Source of the DNA: Enterovibrio baiacu
GTDB taxonomy: Bacteria; Pseudomonadota; Gammaproteobacteria; Enterobacterales; Vibrionaceae
NCBI RefSeq assembly: GCF_004120195.1
Contig: NZ_SCHN01000006.1
Location: 124,001-188,000, forward strand
DNA: 64,000 bases
Direction of reading: 5' to 3'
The notes under the pieces were generated by a model. The model ran no database searches and was not told where the DNA came from. It saw only the letters and a list, made by a program, of their open reading frames with translations. Below, piece after piece: positions 1 to 9,373 of this stretch. The stretch's first letter is position 1; each line of letters opens with the position of its first letter. A program made the translations under genes and the position numbers.

Positions 1-300
1 ACCGACGCCCAAGGCTATTTGAAGAACTTTTCCGATTGGTGTGAAGAGTTAGTGCCTTTGCTCGCTGAGCAAGAAAAAATCACGGTGACTGATGCGCACT
101 GGGAAGTGATCTACTTTGTGCAAGAATTCTATAAAGAGTTCAACACCTCGCCGGCTGTTCGCATGCTGGTGAAGGCCATGGAAAAGAAATACGGACCAGA
201 AAAAGGCAATAGCCGATACTTGTTCAAACTCTTTCCAAAAGGGCCTGCAAAACAAGCCACCAAACTTGCTGGCTTACCAAAACCTGCAAAATGTCTTTAA
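1..300 (+). CDS. tusE: Sulfurtransferase TusE (DsrC family), 5' end cut off by the window
   Basis: TusE takes persulfide sulfur from the TusBCD complex and passes it to MnmA for 2-thiolation of tRNA wobble uridine in the cytoplasm. The reading frame is open from base 1 and ends with the family signature: [17 protein letters not shown], then [20 protein letters not shown], and the conserved penultimate cysteine in KPAKCL, the sulfur-carrying residue. The E. coli protein is 109 residues; about 99 are visible here, so roughly the first 10 lie outside the window. An internal TTG at base 19 could be mistaken for a start, but homology continues upstream of it. The neighbours yccX, rlmI and yccT occur close to tusE in enterobacteria too, which supports the call. 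Confidence 0.93.
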   Translation, partial: TDAQGYLKNFSDWCEELVPLLAEQEKITVTDAHWEVIYFVQEFYKEFNTSPAVRMLVKAMEKKYGPEKGNSRYLFKLFPKGPAKQATKLAGLPKPAKCL

Positions 301-301
301 A

Positions 302-327
302 AAAGAGGTGGTTTAACCACCTCTTTT
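302..327. terminator. Rho-independent terminator, probably bidirectional
   Basis: The stem AAAGAGGTGG / CCACCTCTTT has a short TTTAA loop and runs of A and T on its two sides. It lies directly after the tusE stop and between convergent tusE and yccX, so it can serve both. Confidence 0.85.
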
Positions 328-450
328 TCGTTTTATCCCGCCTAATGAGCGTTAACACAATACACTCGCAACATGCACAGCACTCATTAAACGTTTTTTA
401 AAAGCGTACCTGCTAGGATTTGCGCTGACGGTTTGTACTGGCGGTTTGCA

Positions 451-723
451 CTAGCGGATTGAAAAACCGTCGATAGCTTGCCACTCCACCTGCTCATACG
501 TTACGTCTACCACTCGCGACGTTGGTGGCCCTTGTTCAAGCCATTCAAGCAAGGCATGCACATTCTCTTCTTTTCCGCACATCATCACCGTCACTTTGCC
601 ATCCGCTTCATTACGGGCGTAACCCGTTAACGAACGCTTCAGCCCCTCGTGCGCGGTATGATAACGAAACCCGACACCTTGAACGTGTCCCGAAACTGAT
701 GCTCTGACGCATAATTGTGACAT
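451..723 (-). CDS. yccX: Acylphosphatase
   Basis: A 90-residue cytoplasmic enzyme that hydrolyses carboxyl-phosphate bonds in acylphosphates. The two diagnostic motifs are present: the phosphate-binding loop GHVQGVGFR, whose arginine is catalytic, at residues 13-21, and GYARNEADG at about 34-42, whose asparagine orients the attacking water. The length equals that of the usual single-domain family. It is convergent with tusE, as in the related enterobacterial region. A role in clearing metabolic acyl-phosphates is the usual assumption, but the physiological substrate is not known. The symbol follows E. coli. Confidence 0.93.
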   Translation of the reverse strand: MSQLCVRASVSGHVQGVGFRYHTAHEGLKRSLTGYARNEADGKVTVMMCGKEENVHALLEWLEQGPPTSRVVDVTYEQVEWQAIDGFSIR

Positions 724-830
724 TTATCAACAATCCTCTATTGGTGTTCTGCATCTCTCACAATATAAACCGTGTAACATGACATGCGGTATATATGCAT
801 TCGCCCACACTAAACCTTGGAGCTCGTATC

Positions 831-2213
831 TTGAAAGAAACGCCATTTCGCTGGATCGATCAGTACCTGATCAAACTGAGTCTTAAAGAAAAATTCACCT
901 TTCTTTATGCTTTTCTTTTTGCCCTGACCATCGCAACGGGTTCCATTTTATATTCCGCATCTCAAACCCAGATCGACCAAGTACAAGAAAAACATAGCGC
1001 AGCACTGAATGCTGTGTTGTCTCAGTACGACATTGATCCACTACAAGCTACAAACATCCTGGTAAGCCATGGTGTCATCTCCTCGTCGACGTATGGCTCA
1101 GCCACCACTTACCATGTCAAAGCGCCAAGCCTTTGGTCCCACATCAGTGCGTCATCATGGGCGCTGTTAACGGTACTTTTTGTTCTCGGTTTGATGGCAT
1201 CGCACTATGTGTCTAGCTTCATCGGCGGCGCGATGTTCACCATGAATTCCGCACTTCAACGCATGTTAGACGGCGACCTCACGAGCCGTATGAACTTCTT
1301 CCGTGTGCGTGATGAGTTCAGTGTGATTGCGAATACGGTAGACAATATCGCTGACCGCGAACACAGCTTAGTCAAAGCCATTAAAAATGCCTCCACGCTA
1401 ATGGAAGGTTTATCTGCCGATCTGAATCGTCGCAGCGCTGAAAGCGAAAAGCTGTCTACCGAACAACGCGGCTACCTTGATTCTCTCGCCAGCGCGACGG
1501 AAGAAATGGCGGGCTCAATTCGTGATGTGGCTGCTCATGCTGAAAACACGTCTGGCGAAATCAAGATTGCGGGTGAAGCATCAAAACAAAGCGCTCAGCA
1601 AGTCAGCCAAACACTTCACGCCATTCAAGCATTGACCACTGAAATCCAACAAGCCTCAGAAGCGGTCAGTGCGCTTGAGCATAACTCGCAAGAAATTGGC
1701 AGCATGGTGTCGACCATCAGTGCTATTTCAGAACAAACCAACCTGCTTGCCCTAAACGCTGCCATCGAAGCTGCTCGTGCGGGTGAACAAGGCCGAGGCT
1801 TTGCCGTGGTCGCAGATGAAGTGCGCACGCTGGCTGGCAGAACGCAGCAAGCCACCGTTGAAATTCAGCGCATGATCCAAGATCTAGAAGGCAATACAGG
1901 TCACCTTCGTAGCGTAATGCAAGGTACCGTTGATAACGCCATGGCGAGCGAATCTTTGATGCAAAACATCGAATCAGAGATCAATTCAATCACTGAGCGA
2001 AGCCTTAATGTTACCGATCGCAGCACCGAAATTGCGACCGCTGCCAACCAACAAGGCAGCGTGGCGAGCACCATTTCCGAAGATGTTGAGAGAGTGCGCC
2101 AACAAGCGTGGCAAGTGAGCGAAATGATCCAGCAGTCCACGAATGAAGTGAGCAACCTGCAGAAGCAATCTAGCAGCCTCTCTACACTGGTTGACGGTTT
2201 ACGCACAGAGTAA
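831..2213 (+). CDS. Methyl-accepting chemotaxis protein
   Basis: Membrane chemoreceptor that controls CheA through its cytoplasmic tip. Near the N-terminus are one hydrophobic segment ([20 protein letters not shown]), a short sensor stretch of about 60 residues, and a second membrane helix ([18 protein letters not shown]). A HAMP-like region and a long methylation coiled coil follow. The signalling hairpin is clear: [19 protein letters not shown] followed by [16 protein letters not shown] chose the TTG at 831 because TTGGAG lies 8 nt upstream; the ATG at 795 in the same frame has no visible ribosome site and would add 12 residues. The periplasmic part is too small for a dCache or 4-helix sensor, so the ligand cannot be guessed. 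Confidence 0.9.
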   Translation: MKETPFRWIDQYLIKLSLKEKFTFLYAFLFALTIATGSILYSASQTQIDQVQEKHSAALNAVLSQYDIDPLQATNILVSHGVISSSTYGSATTYHVKAPSLWSHISASSWALLTVLFVLGLMASHYVSSFIGGAMFTMNSALQRMLDGDLTSRMNFFRVRDEFSVIANTVDNIADREHSLVKAIKNASTLMEGLSADLNRRSAESEKLSTEQRGYLDSLASATEEMAGSIRDVAAHAENTSGEIKIAGEASKQSAQQVSQTLHAIQALTTEIQQASEAVSALEHNSQEIGSMVSTISAISEQTNLLALNAAIEAARAGEQGRGFAVVADEVRTLAGRTQQATVEIQRMIQDLEGNTGHLRSVMQGTVDNAMASESLMQNIESEINSITERSLNVTDRSTEIATAANQQGSVASTISEDVERVRQQAWQVSEMIQQSTNEVSNLQKQSSSLSTLVDGLRTE

Positions 2214-2263
2214 TCACGCCAACGACACCGAACGTTCAAAAAAACACCCGCATTTTGATGAAA

Positions 2264-2290
2264 AAACGGCCGCTCACTCAGCGGCCGTTT
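2264..2290 (+). terminator. Hairpin after the chemoreceptor gene
   Basis: The perfect inverted repeat AAACGGCCGCT / AGCGGCCGTTT has a 5-nt loop, about 50 nt after the MCP stop. The T-run is only three bases, so termination may be partial. Confidence 0.65.
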
Positions 2291-2386
2291 GCAAATTTGC
2301 CCCTCATCTCACACAATACGCGTCCATATTGTGTCAGCTGCTTCTCACCGTGCGGTTGTCTCTCTTTCAGACATTAGGAAAAACCA

Positions 2387-3574
2387 ATGAATCCGTCTGT
2401 TTACTTGGTAAAAGGCCGTGAAAAATCACTGCGCCGTCGCCACCCTTGGATCTTCTCCCGCGGCATTCAGCGTGTTGAAGGTAAACCTTCTTTAGGCCAA
2501 ACAGTGGACGTGTATGATCATCAAGGTCAATGGATGGCTCGTGGTGCGTTTTCTCCTAATTCTCAAATCCGTGTTCGCGTATGGAGCTTTGAGCAAGAAG
2601 AGATCGACGTCGCCTTCTTCCAAAAGCGCCTGCAAGAAGCGCAAGGCCTGCGTGATGTTCTCGCAGCGCGTGATGGCTTAACGGGCTACCGCTTGATTGC
2701 TGCAGAGTCTGACGGCCTACCTGGTATCACCATCGACCGTTACGGCGATTTCATGGTGTGCCAATTGCTAAGTGCAGGTGCCGAAGCACAAAAACAAAAT
2801 CTGGTAGATGCGCTTGTCGCCCTGTACCCAGAGTGCAGCATCTACGAGCGTTCCGATGTGTCAGTTCGTAAGAAAGAAGGCCTTAAAGAGCGCACAGGCG
2901 TTCTACACGGTGACATGCCACCTGCTTCCGTTGTTATTGAAGAGAACGGCGTGAAAATCAGTGTTGATATCACGGGTGGCCACAAAACCGGTTTCTACCT
3001 CGACCAACGTGACAGCCGTGAAGCAGCAGTGAAATACGTTAACGGTAAACGCGTACTGAACTGTTTCTGCTACACCGGCGGCTTCGGTCTTTACTCACTG
3101 AAAGGCAATGCAGCAGAAGTGATCAACGTTGATGTGTCTCAGCCTGCGCTAGACATCGCGAAAACCAATGCTGAAATGAATGGTTTTGACGTGTCTAAAG
3201 CGGAGTTCGTTAACGCAGACGTGTTCAAACTGCTACGAGAATACCGCGAACAAGGCGAGAAATTCGACGTCGTCATCATGGACCCACCTAAGTTTGCAGA
3301 GTCTAAATCTCAGCTAACTGGCGCGTGCCGTGGTTACAAAGACATCAACATGCTGGCAATGCAAATCTTGAAGCCAGGCGGCACCTTACTGACGTACTCG
3401 TGCTCAGGCTTGATGGACAACGGCTTGTTCCAAAAAATCATTGCCGATGCTGCACTTGATGCACACAGAAGCGTTCAATTCGTTGAGCGTTTTGAGCAAG
3501 CTGCCGACCACCCAATTGACAGCGCTTACCCAGAAGGTTTCTACCTGAAAGGGTTTGCTTGCTACGTAAAATAA
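2387..3574 (+). CDS. rlmI: 23S rRNA (cytosine-1962-C5) methyltransferase RlmI
   Basis: S-adenosylmethionine-dependent methylase that modifies C1962 of 23S rRNA. The protein is 395 residues, the family length. It has an N-terminal PUA domain ([20 protein letters not shown], then [12 protein letters not shown]) and a class I methyltransferase domain with [15 protein letters not shown], the SAM-binding strand [14 protein letters not shown], and the MDPPKFAES motif of the RlmI/RlmK group. A cysteine-containing LTYSCSG motif follows, near the catalytic site. The ATG is preceded by AGGAAAA. Its position beside tusE, yccX and a DUF2057 gene repeats the E. coli arrangement. Confidence 0.94.
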   Translation: MNPSVYLVKGREKSLRRRHPWIFSRGIQRVEGKPSLGQTVDVYDHQGQWMARGAFSPNSQIRVRVWSFEQEEIDVAFFQKRLQEAQGLRDVLAARDGLTGYRLIAAESDGLPGITIDRYGDFMVCQLLSAGAEAQKQNLVDALVALYPECSIYERSDVSVRKKEGLKERTGVLHGDMPPASVVIEENGVKISVDITGGHKTGFYLDQRDSREAAVKYVNGKRVLNCFCYTGGFGLYSLKGNAAEVINVDVSQPALDIAKTNAEMNGFDVSKAEFVNADVFKLLREYREQGEKFDVVIMDPPKFAESKSQLTGACRGYKDINMLAMQILKPGGTLLTYSCSGLMDNGLFQKIIADAALDAHRSVQFVERFEQAADHPIDSAYPEGFYLKGFACYVK

Positions 3575-3653
3575 GACAACATTGTTTGGCGTGTATGACG
3601 TGAATAACTTTCTGCACGCCAAGCCGTCAAGAAATGACCAAGAAGGGATACCG

Positions 3654-4301
3654 ATGAGAAAACGTGTTCTCGCATCTCTGTTCGCCATGCTGCTTCCAAT
3701 GAGCGCACACGCGGATGTTACGCTACACCTAAATAACAATGTTGAGCTGCTTGCCTTCAACGGCCAAGCACACAAAGGCACTGTGTTCGGCACAGAAGCG
3801 CCGATCGTGTTGGAAAACGGTACGCAACAAATCGCGTTTCGCTATGTGGCAAGCATTGAAGAAGGCAAAGACGTCACCTTCGTAAAGTCTGACGTTATTG
3901 TCGCGAAGTTTGATGCAGACGACAAAGACATCCACTTTGATTTCCCAGACATTCGCACCACCAAACAAGCCCGCGAATTCCGCAAAAAGCCAGAATTCAA
4001 ATTGCTAGATGGCAGCGACAGCGCCGTGCCTTTTGCACAAGGCACATTGGAAAAAAGCGGCTTTCAATTAAGCCGTGATTATGTGTCGGAACTACAACGT
4101 TTCAATCAAACCGCAGAGCCTGCTTCTTTGCAGCTGTCAGCGACCCAAGTTGCAGCGCCAGTGCCAACAGTTCGCAGTGGCAAAGTGGTTGTCGGTGATA
4201 GCGTGGGTAAAAACGAAGAAGAGTACCAATTGCATTACTGGTACCAAAAAGCCGACCAAGAAACGAAAAATCGATTCAGAGCGTTTATCAACGCTAACTG
4301 A
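3654..4301 (+). CDS. DUF2057 (YccT-like) periplasmic protein
   Basis: A 215-residue secreted protein of the DUF2057 family. It opens with a signal peptide (MRKRVLASLFAMLLPMSAHA, cleavage after AHA). It ends with the family hallmark LHYWYQKADQETKNRF. I chose the ATG at 3654 because AAGAAGGGA lies just upstream and the signal peptide begins there; a longer frame from 3582 has neither. The E. coli homologue YccT has been reported to inhibit curli subunit assembly, but no curli genes are visible here, so the role in this organism is open. It follows rlmI with about 80 nt between them and ends at a strong terminator. Confidence 0.85.
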   Translation: MRKRVLASLFAMLLPMSAHADVTLHLNNNVELLAFNGQAHKGTVFGTEAPIVLENGTQQIAFRYVASIEEGKDVTFVKSDVIVAKFDADDKDIHFDFPDIRTTKQAREFRKKPEFKLLDGSDSAVPFAQGTLEKSGFQLSRDYVSELQRFNQTAEPASLQLSATQVAAPVPTVRSGKVVVGDSVGKNEEEYQLHYWYQKADQETKNRFRAFINAN

Positions 4302-4317
4302 TCGTCTTTTTATGATG

Positions 4318-4344
4318 AAAAAGCCACCTTCGGGTGGTTTTTTT
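4318..4344 (+). terminator. Rho-independent terminator
   Basis: AAAAGCCACC, loop TTCG, GGTGGTTTTTTT: a tetraloop hairpin with a 7-T tail, right after the DUF2057 gene. Confidence 0.92.
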
Positions 4345-4524
4345 AGCTTTCAACCTGAGTTTCCTAGCGAATTTTTGGCCTATTCGCTCACATAAGCGGC
4401 ATTGAAACAGGCGCGTTGAAATATTTATTTCCCACTTCACATTATGGTGATATGTTTCAAATCCAGCATAAGCATCTATACATGATGCTATAAGCAATAT
4501 TATTATTTGTTAATGGAAAGTGAC

Positions 4525-5052
4525 ATGGATAATGAAATCCGCCTACGCGCTCTAGAGCAAACCGACCTTCGCTTTATTCACCAACTCAACAACAACCGCT
4601 CAATCATGTCTTACTGGTTCGAAGAACCGTATGAGTCTTACTATGAATTGGAAGAGTTGTTCCGAAAACACATCCACGACAGCAACGAACGTCGCTTTAT
4701 TGCGGAGAATAGTGAAAAGCAGCAAGTCGGTTTAGTTGAACTGGTTGAAATCAACTCGATTCACCGCAACGCTGAATTCCAAATCATTATTGCACCTGAC
4801 TATCAAGGTTGCGGCTATGCACGCAAACTGATCAACAAAGCGCTGAACTATGCCTTTACGATCTTGAACTTACACAAGGTGTATTTGAACGTTGCAGTAA
4901 ATAACGAGAAAGCCATCCACCTTTATGAAAAGAGCGGCTTTATCGAAGAAGGTCACTTGGTAAAAGAGATCTTCGTCAACGGTGAATACTGCGATATCAA
5001 GCGCATGTACATCCTTCAAGATACCTATTTGCAGCGCCGCCATCAGCAGTGA
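4525..5052 (+). CDS. speG: Spermidine N1-acetyltransferase SpeG
   Basis: Cytoplasmic GNAT enzyme that acetylates spermidine and spermine with acetyl-CoA to prevent polyamine toxicity. The SpeG-specific sequence is plain: [71 protein letters not shown] (the acetyl-CoA loop) and [14 protein letters not shown]. Length is 175 residues, as in the Vibrio enzyme, a dodecamer with an allosteric polyamine site. I chose the ATG at 4525 because it matches the family N-terminus and has GGAAAG just upstream; TTG 4507 and ATG 4513 are in the same frame. It stands alone between terminators. Confidence 0.93.
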   Translation: MDNEIRLRALEQTDLRFIHQLNNNRSIMSYWFEEPYESYYELEELFRKHIHDSNERRFIAENSEKQQVGLVELVEINSIHRNAEFQIIIAPDYQGCGYARKLINKALNYAFTILNLHKVYLNVAVNNEKAIHLYEKSGFIEEGHLVKEIFVNGEYCDIKRMYILQDTYLQRRHQQ

Positions 5053-5075
5053 TTGCTGTTGGTTGATAGTGTTCT

Positions 5076-5106
5076 AAAAAAGGCTTCTCATTGAGAAGCC
5101 TTTTTT
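5076..5106 (+). terminator. Rho-independent terminator of speG
   Basis: AAAAAAGGCTTCTC, loop ATT, GAGAAGCCTTTTTT: a 14-bp symmetrical stem just after speG that could work on both strands. Confidence 0.93.
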
Positions 5107-5280
5107 GATTTTGGGCATGAGCCAGAGCTCGCAAAGAGACATCGTTCAGTTCACGCGTCCGTCTTCGATCTCTCTCCCACCTCAAGAGCCCCCTCATCAT
5201 TTATTCGCATGTTTATGGCATCATCTCTTGCGTAGCCCTCACGCCAACGTTGCGTCAGGTATTTAATCAAGGACGATAAA

Positions 5281-5787
5281 GTGGCCGTAACACTCCGAAC
5301 AGCGCAACCGGGAGATGTCGATGACATCGCATCAATACACGTTAACTCATGGAAGGCCGCATTTACGGGCCGTATGCCAGATAACTATATTCACAGTTAT
5401 ACCCTGCAACGCCGAGTGGCTGAATGGCATCAATTGCTGACGAGCAACACTGAAACGGTGGTTGTCGCGGAGCTTGATAACAGAGTCGTCGGCTTTTTGT
5501 CCTTCAAAATGAGCCAAACACACGAGAATGCGTTCGAACTCAGCAAGCTTTACCTTTGCCCAACTTCCTATGGGAAAGGCGTTGGCAGTTTGCTGATGCA
5601 CTATTTTGAAAAGGAAGTGATATCCCATCACGTTCACCAGGTAACACTTTATGTCTTAGACAATAATGACGCTGCAATACGGTTTTATACCAAACACGGG
5701 TTTGCATTTGCAGAAGGTGCCGTTTCAGAAGAGTTTGAGGGCAAAGTGATCGTTGATCTATTGATGATTAAACACATGACAACCTAG
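5281..5787 (+). CDS. GNAT-family N-acetyltransferase
   Basis: A 168-residue single-domain GNAT protein of unknown substrate. The N-terminal strand LRTAQPGDVDDIASIHVNSW, the central strand VVAELDNRVVGFLSF, the pyrophosphate-binding loop LCPTSYGKGVGSLLMHYFE and the C-terminal NDAAIRFYTKHGFAF (acceptor side) follow the family order. It starts with GTG, 8 nt after AAGGA. The fold resembles ribosomal-protein or small-molecule acetylases, but nothing in the sequence decides the substrate. It is the second of three successive GNAT genes; the third is broken by an insertion sequence. Confidence 0.85.
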   Translation: MAVTLRTAQPGDVDDIASIHVNSWKAAFTGRMPDNYIHSYTLQRRVAEWHQLLTSNTETVVVAELDNRVVGFLSFKMSQTHENAFELSKLYLCPTSYGKGVGSLLMHYFEKEVISHHVHQVTLYVLDNNDAAIRFYTKHGFAFAEGAVSEEFEGKVIVDLLMIKHMTT

Positions 5788-5961
5788 GTATATCAGCTTA
5801 CCTTCAACCAAAAGCAACTTTAGTAGGCAAACGACAAACGTATGGATATTCAAAAAGCCTCCAAAACAGACTTAGCGGCAATAACAAACCTTTGTCCACT
5901 TCCCCTATCCTGAGACAGTCTAAACTGGAGTTTTCTGCCACAGATAATGCAGGAGAGCACC

Positions 5962-6231
5962 ATGAAGAAGTCACGGTTCACTGAATCACAGATTGTCACG
6001 ATCCTCAAAGAAGCCGACGCAGGCATGAAAGTTGACGATATTTGCCGCCAACACGGTATCAGTAGCGCAACCTATTACAACTGGAAAGCTAAATATGGCG
6101 GATTGGATGCGTCTGAGCTGAAGCGCATCAAGGAGCTAGAGGCAGAAAATGCCAAGCTCAAAAAAATGTTTGCCGACGTCAGTTTGGAGAACCATGCCAT
6201 GAAGGAGCTGTTCGCAAAAAAGGGCTGGTAG
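5962..6231 (+). CDS. IS3-family transposase OrfA (helix-turn-helix subunit)
   Basis: An 89-residue DNA-binding protein that recognises the ends of the element. It has a transposase_8 type helix-turn-helix (SQIVTILKEADAGMKVDDIC, then HGISSATYYNWKAKYGG). A leucine-zipper-like coiled coil (LKRIKELEAENAKLKKMFAD) provides contact with OrfB. I chose the ATG at 5962 because AGGAG lies 6 nt upstream; an ATG 15 bases earlier is in frame. It ends by overlapping the GTG of orfB. In this family OrfA alone usually represses, and the OrfAB fusion catalyses. Confidence 0.93.
   Translation: MKKSRFTESQIVTILKEADAGMKVDDICRQHGISSATYYNWKAKYGGLDASELKRIKELEAENAKLKKMFADVSLENHAMKELFAKKGW
6216..6222 (+). other. -1 ribosomal frameshift site between orfA and orfB
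   Basis: The heptamer A AAA AAG lies in the reading phase of orfA (codons GCA AAA AAG). A one-base backward slip takes the ribosome into the orfB frame nine bases before its GTG, giving an OrfAB fusion spanning 5962-7070. A6G is a classical IS3 slippery sequence. Confidence 0.8.
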
Positions 6232-7070
6232 TGTGTGAGAAGCGAGATTGTACACACACGTTAGTCGCCGCTGGGCTAAGTGTTCTTCGTGCATGCCGAC
6301 TTACGGCGATGGGACGCGCAAGTTACTATCGAAAACCCAAGGATTGGCGTATTGCCGATGCTGAGGTTATTGATGCCATTAATGCGGTACTTGAAAAAGC
6401 CCCCAATGCTGGGTTCTGGAAGTGTTTCTGGCGAATAAAGCGAAAACCTAATCGGTTCAATCATAAGCGGGTATACCGTGTTTACTGCCGTATGGGATTA
6501 AACCTAAAACGGCGTCAAAAGCGCGCACTACCGCCACGAATTGCTATGCCGCTGGATGTGGTGGAAACACCAAACCATCAATGGGCACTCGACTTTGTGC
6601 ATGACTCCCTGTATTGCGGCAAACGCTTTCGGACGCTCAATATTCTCGATGAGGCTACACGCGAATGTTTAGCCATAGAAGTGGATACCAGCTTGCCTGC
6701 AGGACGTGTGGTGCGTGCCCTCGAACAGTTGAAACAAGAACGCGGCTTGCCAAAACAGCTGCGAATGGATAACGGACCAGAGCTTATCTCTGAGCAATTA
6801 ACCGACTGGTGTAAAGCACACGATATCGAGCTTGTGTATATCCAGCCTGGCAAGCCTCAACAGAACGGTTTTGTTGAACGCTTTAATAGTTCATTCCGAC
6901 GAGAGTTTTTGAACGCATATTTGTTTGATTCGTTAGCTCAGGTTCGGGAGATGGCATGGGTATGGATGTGTGATTATAACGAAGAGCGCACCCACGAAAG
7001 TTTAGGAAACATCCCTCCGGCGGAATACCGGAGACAACTAGAAACCTCTAGTTATGAATTGTCTCGCTAA
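6231..7070 (+). CDS. IS3-family transposase OrfB (DDE catalytic subunit)
   Basis: A 279-residue integrase-core transposase, probably made mainly as the C-terminal part of an OrfAB frameshift fusion. An HTH_21-like region (INAVLEKAPNAGFWKCFWRI) precedes the rve catalytic domain. The DDE triad is visible: Asp in WALDFVHD, Asp in LRMDNGPE, and Glu in NGFVERFNSSFRREF. The C-terminus YNEERTHESLGNIPPAEYR is typical of this group. It starts with GTG at the last base of the orfA stop codon. The stop codon lies inside the right terminal inverted repeat, as is usual in compact IS3 elements. Confidence 0.94.
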   Translation: MCEKRDCTHTLVAAGLSVLRACRLTAMGRASYYRKPKDWRIADAEVIDAINAVLEKAPNAGFWKCFWRIKRKPNRFNHKRVYRVYCRMGLNLKRRQKRALPPRIAMPLDVVETPNHQWALDFVHDSLYCGKRFRTLNILDEATRECLAIEVDTSLPAGRVVRALEQLKQERGLPKQLRMDNGPELISEQLTDWCKAHDIELVYIQPGKPQQNGFVERFNSSFRREFLNAYLFDSLAQVREMAWVWMCDYNEERTHESLGNIPPAEYRRQLETSSYELSR

Positions 7071-7634
7071 AGGGGAAGTGGACACCTTGTCTCAGCCGTG
7101 TCAGAAATCGACGTACTGCCTTTGCTTACCCAACAAGGGCAAGATGAATACAAAGCTCGCGTGTTGCCTGACCTTTCCACAACGCTTGATGAGAAACGGT
7201 TTATCGCTATCAAAGCCACATCTGGCAGCCAATTACTTGGGTTTGCTGCGCTAAGGGACGGGAATTACTTAACGCATCTGTTCGTTTCTCATGCATCTCA
7301 GGGTACAGGTTTGGGTCGTCAATTGCTGGCTGTCCTTTTGAATTCCGCTGATGCGAAGGAAATCCGTCTGCGTTCATCCATCAATGCTGTGGGTTTCTAC
7401 CAACGTCATGGATTTGAAGCTACTGACGAAGAATCAGCGTTTAATGGCATTCGCTTTGTCCCCATGTCGTTGGTGCGCAATTGACCCCTCACACTCCCTT
7501 AACGATACATTACTCGCAAAAATCGCAGTCGGTTTTCATCAACTCAATCCTCTGAAGATTATTGCTTTTTCTCGATTTCTTGCTGTGTTTAGCTAACCCG
7601 ATATTCTGTATTACCTTCATATTGGGTCAGACAC

Positions 7635-8864
7635 ATGGACGTCCTACTCGAACAAAACCTTATTCAAATAAACGCTTTTTTCGCGGTAACACTCGGTATT
7701 CTCGTGCTGTTCATTGGCAGACGCTTAAACCAAGCGATTCCCTTTCTGAAAGAATTCAGCATTCCAGAACCCGTCACAGGCGGCATTCTCTTTTCGGTGC
7801 TGTTTTCACTGTTCTATGCCTTCACCAGCCTTGAAGTCTCATTCGACTTGGTGGCGCGCGACGTTCTTCTCGTCTATTTCTTCACGACAATCGGCATCAA
7901 CTCTAGCTTGCGTGATTTAATGAAAGGCGGAAAACCCTTAGTGGTATTGCTACTCATCACAATTGGTTACATGGTGATTCAGAACCTGACAGGCATCAGT
8001 GTTGCAGGTCTGTTTGGATTGGAAGCACCTGTGGGTCTGTTGGGCGGCAGTGTTTCTTTGATTGGTGGTCACGGAACAGCGATTGCCTGGGCGCCGAGAA
8101 TTGCGGAAGAATATGGCATCTCAAACGCCATGGAAATTGGTATCGCCAGCGCAACGTTCGGCCTGATTTTGGCGAGTTTGATGGGCGGCCCAATTGCTAA
8201 ATTTCTGATTCAAAAACACCAGTTGAAACCCGAGACGACAGAGCCACTTGATATTGGATCCGAACACGACTCAGCACCACCGCAGATCAACAGCTTTGAT
8301 TTTCTCGATGCTGTGTTCGCCATTCACGTCTGCATTATTCTGGGCTTTGGACTTAATGAGGCTATTACGCAACTCGGTTTGCAATTGCCGTTGTTCGTCA
8401 GTTGTTTGTTTGCCGGGATCATCATTACCAACCTCGTGCCTAAATCTTTGCCAAGGCTCACAGGCACACAATGGCCATCCCGCAAACCGGCAGTTGCCCT
8501 GCTTGCTGACATTTCGTTGGGGACATTCTTAGCCATGTCTTTGATGAGTATGCAGCTTTGGACGCTGATCGACCTCGCAGGCCCGATTTTTACCATTCTG
8601 GCAGCACAGTTCTTGGTCGCGATACTTATCAATATTTACGTGGTGTTCCCTACCATGGGTAAGAACTTCGACGCTGCTGTAATCTGTAGTGGATTTGGCG
8701 GTATTTCTCTAGGTTCAACCCCGACAGCCATGGCGAACATGTCCGCGGTTTCTCAGCGCTACGGTAACTCGCATCTGGCGTTCATTATCGTGCCTTTGGT
8801 CTGCGCGTTTTTCATCGACCTTGTAAATGCCTTAATGATTCCCTTTTTCTTGGCGAATTTTTAG
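7635..8864 (+). CDS. gltS: Sodium/glutamate symporter GltS
   Basis: Inner-membrane Na+-dependent glutamate importer of the ESS family. It is 409 residues long, the family size, with about ten hydrophobic segments. Family sequence includes EFSIPEPVTGGILFS, the re-entrant loop VSLIGGHGTAIAWAP, and its internally repeated counterpart CSGFGGISLGSTPTAMANM near the C-terminus. The ATG at 7635 gives the usual short periplasmic N-terminus MDVLLEQNLIQI. It stands alone: the disrupted GNAT gene precedes it and a terminator follows. Confidence 0.94.
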   Translation: MDVLLEQNLIQINAFFAVTLGILVLFIGRRLNQAIPFLKEFSIPEPVTGGILFSVLFSLFYAFTSLEVSFDLVARDVLLVYFFTTIGINSSLRDLMKGGKPLVVLLLITIGYMVIQNLTGISVAGLFGLEAPVGLLGGSVSLIGGHGTAIAWAPRIAEEYGISNAMEIGIASATFGLILASLMGGPIAKFLIQKHQLKPETTEPLDIGSEHDSAPPQINSFDFLDAVFAIHVCIILGFGLNEAITQLGLQLPLFVSCLFAGIIITNLVPKSLPRLTGTQWPSRKPAVALLADISLGTFLAMSLMSMQLWTLIDLAGPIFTILAAQFLVAILINIYVVFPTMGKNFDAAVICSGFGGISLGSTPTAMANMSAVSQRYGNSHLAFIIVPLVCAFFIDLVNALMIPFFLANF

Positions 8865-8909
8865 GGTTCAACATCCATCGAAGCGTTGTTTGCTTCTTTT
8901 CATCGAACG

Positions 8910-8938
8910 AGAGCCGATGTTAAATCGGCTCTGTCTTT
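8910..8938 (+). terminator. Terminator of gltS
   Basis: AGAGCCGAT, loop GTTAA, ATCGGCTCT, followed by GTCTTTT. It lies between convergent gltS and the lipoprotein gene. Confidence 0.85.
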
Positions 8939-8965
8939 TCTCGCTCAAGCATTAAAGGCAGCGCA

Positions 8966-9373
8966 TTACACCTCATCCCTACCCGCCTTTTTCTCTCTCA
9001 GTTCCTGCTCCAATTCCAGCAACCGGATTTCGGCTTCCAATTCGGCGACGCGGCGTTCTGTGTCTGAGCGGTTATCTTGTCGAAGGGCATCAGCGGTAAT
9101 TTCGGTGTTCTCACGCTTGCGAGCATCGTCTAAGTCTTTCATCGAGCCTGACACACCGCCCGCGACACCACCTGCAACGGCACCTTTTACAGCAAGGTCT
9201 GGCTCGCCAAGCAGAACCCCCATGGTTGCACCAACTAACGCGCCCCCGACAGCACCTCGGTTGCGGTTAGCGTTTTCATTATCCGTATCAAAATCTGATG
9301 ACGCGCATCCTGCGAGTCCAATAAGTAAGGTGGTAGTTATCAGAGCTTTTGGGAAGCGATTCATCAGGCGCAT
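8966..9373 (-). CDS. Glycine-zipper lipoprotein
   Basis: A 135-residue predicted lipoprotein of unknown function. The signal peptide ends in a lipobox (LIGLAGCAS) with the lipidated cysteine at about residue 23. A glycine-rich stretch follows (GAVGGALVGATMGVLLG, then AVKGAVAGGVAGGVSG) with the GxxxG spacing of glycine-zipper outer-membrane lipoproteins such as the OsmB/SlyB-like group. The C-terminal third is a charged helix (ERRVAELEAEIRLLELEQEL) likely to form a coiled coil. Its ATG has GGAG 7 nt upstream; a second ATG three codons later is possible. Confidence 0.8.
   Translation of the reverse strand: MRLMNRFPKALITTTLLIGLAGCASSDFDTDNENANRNRGAVGGALVGATMGVLLGEPDLAVKGAVAGGVAGGVSGSMKDLDDARKRENTEITADALRQDNRSDTERRVAELEAEIRLLELEQELREKKAGRDEV

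Larger units (their letters stand above)
5893..7084 (+). mobile_element. Intact IS3-family insertion sequence (IS407-like group)
   Basis: 1192 bp. The left end begins TGTCCACTTCCCCTATCCTG and the right end reads, on the opposite strand, TGTCCACTTCCCCTTTAGCG; the first 14 bases are identical. The host sequence CCTT appears on both sides (5889-5892 and 7085-7088), a 4-bp target duplication as made by the IS407 group. The element carries orfA and orfB with an in-frame -1 slippery site, the normal IS3 arrangement. Ends, duplication and genes are all intact, so it may still be mobile. Confidence 0.94.
5842..7484 (+). pseudogene. GNAT acetyltransferase gene split by an insertion sequence
   Basis: The left piece, 5842-5892, encodes MDIQKASKTDLAAITNL, a typical GNAT first strand and helix. 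The right piece continues from 7089 to 7484 with a GNAT core: LFVSHASQGTGLGRQLL (acetyl-CoA loop), then NAVGFYQRHGFEA. Removing 5893-7084 and one copy of the CCTT duplication joins the pieces in frame (17 + 131 codons, a 148-residue protein). The insertion is therefore recent enough that the halves have not decayed. A GTG at 7098 could start a shortened product lacking the first strand and helix. Function is probably lost. Confidence 0.85.

Noticed and set aside
1625-2239. Minus-strand frames within the chemoreceptor gene
   Set aside because: They lie wholly opposite the conserved signalling domain and have no start signals.
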